A DNA stretch of 11,021 nt, taken from an uncultured Porphyromonadaceae bacterium (GTDB lineage: Bacteria > Bacteroidota > Bacteroidia > Bacteroidales > Muribaculaceae). The stretch's first letter is position 1; each line of letters begins with the position of its first letter. The DNA is taken from the NCBI GenBank assembly GCA_947174225.1, contig CAMWIF010000045.1:1-11021 (forward strand), read 5' to 3'. The translations under genes were made by a program, and so were the position numbers. Below are positions 6,429 to 11,021 of this stretch, piece after piece. The notes under the pieces are model-generated. The model did not search any database. It had not been told where the DNA came from and was given only the letters and a program-made list of their open reading frames with translations.

Positions 6429-8957
6429 TTATTCAGAAACTTTTGTCTTCTTAGCAGGTGCCTTTTTTGAAGTGGCTACCTTAGTGGTTGTCTTCTTGGA
6501 AGCTGTAGCCTTTGCAGCAGTCTTCTTGGAAGCAGGTGCAGCTTTTTCACTCTCTGCCTTCTTTGAAGTAGTCTTCTTGGCAACAGTTTTCTTAGGAGCA
6601 GCTGTCTTTTCCGCCTTCTCTACAGTTTTCTTCGCAGCGGCTTTCTTAGGAGCAGCTTTTTTCGCAGGCTTTACCTTCTCAGTCGTAGCATTTTTCTTTG
6701 CGGCAGCTTTCTTTACAGGAGTCTTTTTCGGAGTCTCTATCGCTTCCGCCTCAACAGCTACCTCTGCTTTCGGTTCCGATTCAATATTTGCTGTCACCTC
6801 CGGCTCAACATTCATCACTGCCTCAGTCTCAATACCAACCTCGACTAACGGCTCGACGCTCACTACCTCTTCAGCTGTTTCTACAGTCTCCGGCTTCTCC
6901 TCTTCCTTCGGAGCTGCCTCTGCCTTCTTAGGGAGTGGCGCAGCCTTTACAAGACGGAGCACCTGTGCCGTGCGAGCAGGCAGATACATCTTAAGCCAAC
7001 CCTTACCTGAAGGTGAATAGAGGGGATCGGGAGTTGTGAAATGCTTAACCTTGTCGTCTATCAGGTCATACCCACCGAATTGAGAATCATCACTGTCGAG
7101 CACCACCTCATATTCTCCTGCAGGAGCGAGGAACCCGTAGCCCTCGAAGCTCTGCACAGGATTCCAGTTGAATACGAATATCAAATCGCCGCGTCGGAAA
7201 GCAAGCACCTGGTCGTCGTCCTTCTCCCAAAGCTTATCCACTGGAAGTGACTGGAAATTGTAGACACCCGACACGAGTTCCACCATCGCATTGTCGAAGT
7301 TGTTAAGGAAACGATATTTCAAATCCTCACGGTCTACAAGATCCCATTGGCGACGGGCGTACTTATAGCTCCAGCCATTGCCTTCACGCGGGAAATCAAT
7401 CCATTCAGGATGACCGAACTCATTACCCATAAAGTTGAGATAGCCACCGTTGATTGTGGCAAGAGTCACAAGACGTATAAGCTTATGAAGAGCCATACCG
7501 CGATTCACAGTAAAGTTCTCGTCGCCCACCATCATATGCCAATACATATCCTGGTCAATGAGACGGAAGATGATAGTCTTGTCGCCTACAAGAGCCTGGT
7601 CGTGGCTTTCGCAGTAAGAGATGGTCTTCTCGTCGGCACGACGGTTGGTCAGCTCCCAGAATATGGAGGTCGGATGCCAATCCTCATCCTTCTTCTCCTT
7701 AATCATCTTGATCCAGTAGTCGGGAATGCCCATAGCCATACGGTAGTCGAATCCGATACCGCCATCCTCGAACTTCGAAGCGAGACCCGGCATACCGCTC
7801 ATCTCCTCGGCAATGGTGATTGCCTTAGGATTGACATCGTGGATAAGGATATTGGCAAGAGTGAGGTAAGTCAAAGCGTTGGGATCCTGATTGCCATCAT
7901 AATAATCAGCATATGAACCGAAAGCCTTGCCAAGACCATGGTCATAGTAGAGCATAGAGGTAACACCGTCGAAACGGAAACCGTCGAACTTATATTCCTC
8001 AAGCCAGTATTTACAGTTGGAGAGAAGGAAATGCAGCACGGTGTTCTTTCCATAATCAAATAGGAGCGAATCCCAAGCCGGATGCTCGCGACGACCGTCG
8101 CCATAGAAATAGAGGTCATAAGAGCCGTCAAGACGACCGAGACCCTCCACTTCATTCTTCACAGCATGAGAATGAACTATATCCATAATCACAGCTATGC
8201 CCAATTTGTGAGCCTCGTCGATAAGGCGTTTCAGATCGTCGGGAGTGCCGAAACGTGAACTCGGAGCATAGAAACTGCTAACATGATAGCCGAAAGAGCC
8301 GTAATAGGGATGTTCCTGGATAGCCATAATCTGAATGGCATTATAGCCGTCGGCGGCGATACGCGGAAGAGTTTTCTCACGGAATTCGTCGTAACTGCCT
8401 ACGCCCTCTTCCTGCTGCGCCATACCTATATGGCACTCATATATAAGCAGGGGCTTCGTATCGGGTCTGAACTTCTTAATCTTAAATTTATAGGGGTGCT
8501 CAGGCATATATACCTCAGCAGAGAAAATCTTTGTATCAGGATCTTGCACCACGCGGTCGGCATACGCGGGAATACGCTCACCCTGACCTCCGTCCCAAGT
8601 GACAAACATCTTGAAGAGGTCACCGTTGTGGAGCGAATATTCGGAAAGACGAATCTCCCATACGCCGTTCTCCTTACGTGTCAGGCGATAGGCATCGTTA
8701 GTCTTCCATTCGGAGAAGGTGCCGATAAGCCAAATATTGGTGGCATTGGGAGCATATTCACGGAATATCCATCCACCTTCGGACAGATGATGAAGTCCGT
8801 AATATTTATATGCATTCGCAAACTCCACCAGCGAACCGTCGGTGTCGGCTGTAAGCTCGTCAAGTTTCCTGATCACATCTTCGTGACGCCCCTCAATAGC
8901 AGGAGCGAATGGCTCAAGCCACGGATCGTGGCGGAGGATAGCTAACTGTTTTTTCAT
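6429..8957 (-). CDS. glgB: 1,4-alpha-glucan (glycogen) branching enzyme, GH13_8 type, with charged C-terminal tail
   Basis: 842 residues. The enzyme moves alpha-1,4-glucan segments onto C6 hydroxyls to form alpha-1,6 branches in glycogen, in the cytoplasm. A CBM48 domain lies at about 60-150 (GGWIFREYAPNATNIWLIGTF, GVWEI). The GH13 barrel follows: YNAIQIMAIQEHPYYGSFGYH (205-225), MDIVHSHA (258-265, first conserved region with D259 and H264), FDGFRFDGV (nucleophile D330), TIAEEMSG (acid/base E384), CESHDQ (stabiliser D453) and GNEFGHPEW (511-519). An alpha-amylase C-terminal domain occupies about 570-670. These motifs fit the eukaryote-like GH13_8 enzymes found in Bacteroidetes, which normally stop near residue 670. 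Residues 671-842 are extra: Glu-rich, then Lys/Ala-rich. The start at 8957 is 30 nt after the upstream ATPase gene's stop, with no separate promoter seen, so cotranscription is likely. All catalytic residues are present. Confidence 0.96.
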   Translation of the reverse strand: MKKQLAILRHDPWLEPFAPAIEGRHEDVIRKLDELTADTDGSLVEFANAYKYYGLHHLSEGGWIFREYAPNATNIWLIGTFSEWKTNDAYRLTRKENGVWEIRLSEYSLHNGDLFKMFVTWDGGQGERIPAYADRVVQDPDTKIFSAEVYMPEHPYKFKIKKFRPDTKPLLIYECHIGMAQQEEGVGSYDEFREKTLPRIAADGYNAIQIMAIQEHPYYGSFGYHVSSFYAPSSRFGTPDDLKRLIDEAHKLGIAVIMDIVHSHAVKNEVEGLGRLDGSYDLYFYGDGRREHPAWDSLLFDYGKNTVLHFLLSNCKYWLEEYKFDGFRFDGVTSMLYYDHGLGKAFGSYADYYDGNQDPNALTYLTLANILIHDVNPKAITIAEEMSGMPGLASKFEDGGIGFDYRMAMGIPDYWIKMIKEKKDEDWHPTSIFWELTNRRADEKTISYCESHDQALVGDKTIIFRLIDQDMYWHMMVGDENFTVNRGMALHKLIRLVTLATINGGYLNFMGNEFGHPEWIDFPREGNGWSYKYARRQWDLVDREDLKYRFLNNFDNAMVELVSGVYNFQSLPVDKLWEKDDDQVLAFRRGDLIFVFNWNPVQSFEGYGFLAPAGEYEVVLDSDDSQFGGYDLIDDKVKHFTTPDPLYSPSGKGWLKMYLPARTAQVLRLVKAAPLPKKAEAAPKEEEKPETVETAEEVVSVEPLVEVGIETEAVMNVEPEVTANIESEPKAEVAVEAEAIETPKKTPVKKAAAKKNATTEKVKPAKKAAPKKAAAKKTVEKAEKTAAPKKTVAKKTTSKKAESEKAAPASKKTAAKATASKKTTTKVATSKKAPAKKTKVSE
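6432..6923 (-). other. Glu-rich then Lys/Ala-rich tail of GlgB (histone H1-like repeats)
   Basis: Residues 679-742 hold about 20 Glu in 64 residues and few Lys; residues 743-842 hold 34 Lys, 25 Ala and 15 Thr with repeated AAKK, APKK, SKKT and AKKT motifs, as in histone H1 tails and bacterial Lys/Ala-rich proteins. It is in frame with the enzyme, with no stop or frameshift between, and has only one internal Met (715), so it is not simply a fused separate gene. It is predicted to be disordered. In DNA it appears as many near-copies of CTTCTT-type codon runs, a target for slippage and length change. Confidence 0.85.
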
Positions 8958-8987
8958 ATTTTGTATATAGTGGTTATATCATATATT

Positions 8988-10637
8988 TTAAACACTTTTA
9001 TCCCCTCTTTTGTTAAGTCGCTTTTTAGGAGCAGGCGATGATTTTTTCTCATCAGGGGGTAAAGGCTCTCCGATACGGAAGCATCGACGCACGGCTTCCC
9101 GTATCAGGTTGGCATCCGGTCCCCCCTGTTTGAGCACCGTCAACACACCTGCCACATACTCTTCCTTATTCTTGTATCTTAACATACGTGCCACTCCGCA
9201 CTCGCCCAACATAGGCTTGTGATTGAACACTTTAAGTATGCCATTATAATCCTTCATACTGATGTAGCCCTGAAACTCTCCACGCAATTCGTTATACTGA
9301 GCTCTGGGACGCAACATATTAATAAGGCTACGCAAATGTGTTTCCATAGCAGTGATACACGAAAAACGGGCATCTATCTTACATTCCACCATTCTTTTCA
9401 CCCTATGACGCACGTGCTGTAGGGCTTGCTCGTCAAAACGCCTCTTAAACTCAGAGATTACGGCGTTTCTGACATGAGATACCACTTTTTCAGGATTACA
9501 CTTTCGGTGGCGTGCCATTGCCCTTATCACATCCTCCAAAAGAAAGAGGTTCTCTACCTCAGCCACATCAGGCACCATTACAGACTTGCGCCTTAGATAA
9601 TCCACCTCCGGATCTGTGCGGCGGTCGCGGTCAACTATGCCACGGCTCTCAAGATGATGCATCGTCTTGAGGTCGTTGAACGTCCTGGTGGTCTCGATCA
9701 CCTTGTCGCAGGAGCCGAGCGGTCTCACCGTGCAGTCAGGAAACACCAGCGGATAGAGACGCGCATCTATGCTATGTCGTAGGTCACCCTCTATGAAAAG
9801 CACCGGTTTGCGTGTGCCTATGAGGTCAACAAACAGCTCCTCGCGCATATCGCCAGGAGGAAGCACATCGTAATCCCAAGCCCTGAGCTCGGCATCGTAA
9901 CTCTTAACCCATACGCTGACGTTGCGTGTGCGTGAACTTACAAACTCCACATCCACCGAATTATACACAAAGGTACAGTCAGGGCGAAGCTCCTCTATTG
10001 AGTTCCACAGATTATTAAGCACAGTGGGATGAAGGAAAAGGGAGGGGGAATCTACGAATATCACCGCGTTAGGCATGGCATATAGCACTGCAGCGGCATA
10101 ATACAGCACAGTTTGCTCGCTTTGGCTAAGGCTATCGGCAGAGATAAGGTCATCGCCCGCACGTGTGGCAAACATCATAGTCCCCTTGGTGCGCACAATC
10201 CTATTGCCGGGGAATACCCTTTCCCACAATGCAATGAGACGGTCAAGACGGGTTGGCTTAATCTTTATCTTATGATTGCCTTGCAGCTGCTCCTGCTTCA
10301 TCGTGAGCAGATACTCAAACTCATCTATAAAGAGCATATAAGTGAGCTTATCCAACTCACTGACCGCGTCGGTGCGCATATATGGTTGTTTCTCAACAGC
10401 CTCTCTGAAGAGCATATCGATGCTGCCGGGGCGTTCCGACTCAATGCGCTCCGGAAAGGGCGCACTGATAGCCGACAAGCAGTATGCCCGGCTATCGTTG
10501 AGGCGTATAAGCTCCTCCATAAATTTAGACTTTCCGGCGCCGCTTCCACCGATTATTGAGAGCTGACGAGCATCTGGCAGCTCAGGAGCCTTACGCGAAC
10601 CTGTAAGGGGAGGTAAGGTGAGGGAAATCATAGGCAT
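8988..10637 (-). CDS. ABC/AAA_21-type ATPase fused to DUF4435 (TOPRIM-like) domain; PARIS-like architecture
   Basis: About 549 residues from ATG at 10637. The open frame runs back to TTG at 10655, but that TTG lies inside a promoter -7 box, so the ATG is preferred; ATG at 10631 is also possible. Numbering here is from the TTG. Residues 30-245 form the ATPase: Walker A GGSGAGKS (36-43, K42), ABC signature-like LSQSEQ (176-181), Walker B-like AVIFVDSP (197-204, D202) followed by FLHP. The usual Glu after the Asp is Ser203 and the usual switch His is Val234 (VYNSVD). Residues 283-375 look like DUF4435/TOPRIM: PVLFIEGD (E289), GIVDRDRR (D342, D344) and AEVENLFLL (366-373). The rest is mostly helical and ends in a Lys-rich tail. 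DUF4435 is the domain of the PARIS effector AriB, and AriA is its ATPase partner; fused versions are known. The gene leads the glgB operon, which argues for a resident, perhaps housekeeping, role. Which is right cannot be decided here. Confidence 0.8.
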   Translation of the reverse strand: MPMISLTLPPLTGSRKAPELPDARQLSIIGGSGAGKSKFMEELIRLNDSRAYCLSAISAPFPERIESERPGSIDMLFREAVEKQPYMRTDAVSELDKLTYMLFIDEFEYLLTMKQEQLQGNHKIKIKPTRLDRLIALWERVFPGNRIVRTKGTMMFATRAGDDLISADSLSQSEQTVLYYAAAVLYAMPNAVIFVDSPSLFLHPTVLNNLWNSIEELRPDCTFVYNSVDVEFVSSRTRNVSVWVKSYDAELRAWDYDVLPPGDMREELFVDLIGTRKPVLFIEGDLRHSIDARLYPLVFPDCTVRPLGSCDKVIETTRTFNDLKTMHHLESRGIVDRDRRTDPEVDYLRRKSVMVPDVAEVENLFLLEDVIRAMARHRKCNPEKVVSHVRNAVISEFKRRFDEQALQHVRHRVKRMVECKIDARFSCITAMETHLRSLINMLRPRAQYNELRGEFQGYISMKDYNGILKVFNHKPMLGECGVARMLRYKNKEEYVAGVLTVLKQGGPDANLIREAVRRCFRIGEPLPPDEKKSSPAPKKRLNKRGDKSV

Positions 10638-10652
10638 TAGTTTTTCTGCCTC

Positions 10653-10684
10653 CAAATATACTACTATTTTTGCATATTACGAAA
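10653..10684 (-). promoter_or_regulatory. Promoter for the ATPase-glgB-DUF4923 unit
   Basis: The minus strand reads TATATTTG (10660-10653), a perfect match to the Bacteroidetes -7 element. The -33 position has only TTTCG (10684-10680), one step from TTTG. The transcript should start near 10646-10649, about 10 nt before the ATG at 10637, so the leader is very short. Confidence 0.5.
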
Positions 10685-10700
10685 TTTATGCCTATTTTTG
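10669..10700 (+). promoter_or_regulatory. Promoter of ribE, consensus TTTG-N20-TATTTTTG
   Basis: TTTG (10669-10672), a 20-nt spacer and TATTTTTG (10693-10700) match both Bacteroidetes promoter elements with good spacing. The expected start of transcription is about 5 nt further on, giving a leader of roughly 20 nt. It overlaps the -33 region of the divergent ATPase promoter. Confidence 0.65.
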
Positions 10701-10724
10701 TATTTCAAATAAAACGAAAAAGCT

Positions 10725-11021
10725 ATGTTCTCAGGAATAGTTGAAGACGCAATTGAAGTGGTCGGCATTCGTCACGACGCCGGCAATCTACACATTACAT
10801 TGAAGTGCCCGTTTGCCGACGAGCTGCGCATCGACCAAAGTATCTCACACAACGGAGTGTGCCTTACGGTTGTTTCACTGCCGGGTGACAGCACTTATAC
10901 AGTGACAGCGATCAAGGAGACCCTTGACCGTTCCAATTTAGGAGGGCTGAAGGTTGGCGATCTGGTTAACTTAGAGCGCAGCATGAAGATGAATGGTCGT
11001 CTTGACGGACATATTGTGCAG
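10725..11021 (+). CDS. ribE: Riboflavin synthase alpha chain, N-terminal 99 residues (cut by window edge)
   Basis: This enzyme converts two molecules of 6,7-dimethyl-8-ribityllumazine into riboflavin and 5-amino-6-ribitylaminouracil, the last step of riboflavin synthesis, in the cytoplasm as a trimer. The visible part is the first of its two lumazine-binding barrels. It shows MFSGIVED at the start (MFTGIVE in the family), SISHNGVCLTV (41-51), KETLDRSNLGGL (68-79), VNLERSMKM (84-92) and NGRLDGHIVQ (93-102 by family pattern, here at the edge), all hallmarks of the family. The frame is open to the last base. It is the only plus-strand gene and has its own promoter. The 68-nt gap to the divergent promoter is too small for an FMN riboswitch. 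The symbol is ribE in B. subtilis usage and ribC in E. coli. Confidence 0.95.
   Translation, partial: MFSGIVEDAIEVVGIRHDAGNLHITLKCPFADELRIDQSISHNGVCLTVVSLPGDSTYTVTAIKETLDRSNLGGLKVGDLVNLERSMKMNGRLDGHIVQ

Noticed and set aside
6429..6947. GlgB tail as a frameshift fusion with a separate histone-like gene
   Set aside because: The frame is continuous from the alpha-amylase C-terminal domain through a Glu-rich linker, the only Met in the tail is at residue 715, and no start region or promoter precedes the Lys-rich part.
6472..7020. Long plus-strand open frame opposite the glgB tail
   Set aside because: It is the antisense of a low-complexity Lys/Ala-rich region, where stops are rare on the opposite strand. 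The product is a Phe/Ala/Ser-rich string with no family resemblance, and the minus-strand frame is clearly the enzyme.
8283..8945. Plus-strand frame of 220 codons within glgB
   Set aside because: It lies fully opposite conserved CBM48 and GH13 motifs, has no recognisable domain and no promoter or start context of its own.
10113..10559. Plus-strand frame of 148 codons opposite the ATPase
   Set aside because: It is antisense to Walker A and the ATPase core; the predicted product resembles no family I recognise.
10661..10724. FMN riboswitch upstream of ribE
   Set aside because: The promoter lies only about 25 nt from the ATG, leaving no room for the roughly 140-nt RFN element, and none of its conserved stems is visible.

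Overview
This window reads as Bacteroidota, order Bacteroidales. A gut lineage such as Muribaculaceae is plausible, but the family is an inference that no marker here decides. The clues are lipoproteins with DUF4493 and PCMD-type domains, a DUF4923 protein, a GH13_8-type (eukaryote-like) glycogen branching enzyme, no strong Shine-Dalgarno sequences, and several matches to the Bacteroidetes promoter (TTTG, about 20 nt, TAnnTTTG). Every gene is on the minus strand except riboflavin synthase at the right edge.

From left to right there are three minus-strand transcription units and one divergent gene. (1) Positions 1-2793: two tandem DUF4493-type lipoprotein genes, the downstream one cut by the window edge, fed from a 455-nt intergenic region (2794-3248). 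That region holds a candidate promoter, an inverted repeat, an imperfect tandem repeat and a perfect 12-bp palindrome. (2) Positions 3249-5425: two overlapping (ATGA) genes for paralogous outer-membrane beta-barrel proteins, with a good promoter so close to the first ATG that its mRNA may be leaderless. (3) Positions 5647-10637: a three-gene unit made of an ABC/AAA ATPase fused to a DUF4435 (TOPRIM-like) domain, then glgB, then a secreted DUF4923 protein, followed by an 18-bp hairpin. (4) ribE (riboflavin synthase) starts on the plus strand at 10725, with a textbook promoter facing the ATPase promoter, and runs off the window.

Most of the content is ordinary Bacteroidales envelope and glycogen metabolism. 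The parts most worth a second look are the single-chain ATPase-DUF4435 protein. It has the layout of a fused PARIS-type (AriA+AriB) defence protein, but it sits in a glycogen operon and has lost the canonical Walker B glutamate and switch histidine. The other is the roughly 170-residue charged tail on GlgB (acidic, then Lys/Ala-rich and histone-H1-like). I see no CRISPR array, insertion sequence, tRNA, rRNA or clear sign of recent transfer, and I cannot demonstrate a wholly new system from this sequence.
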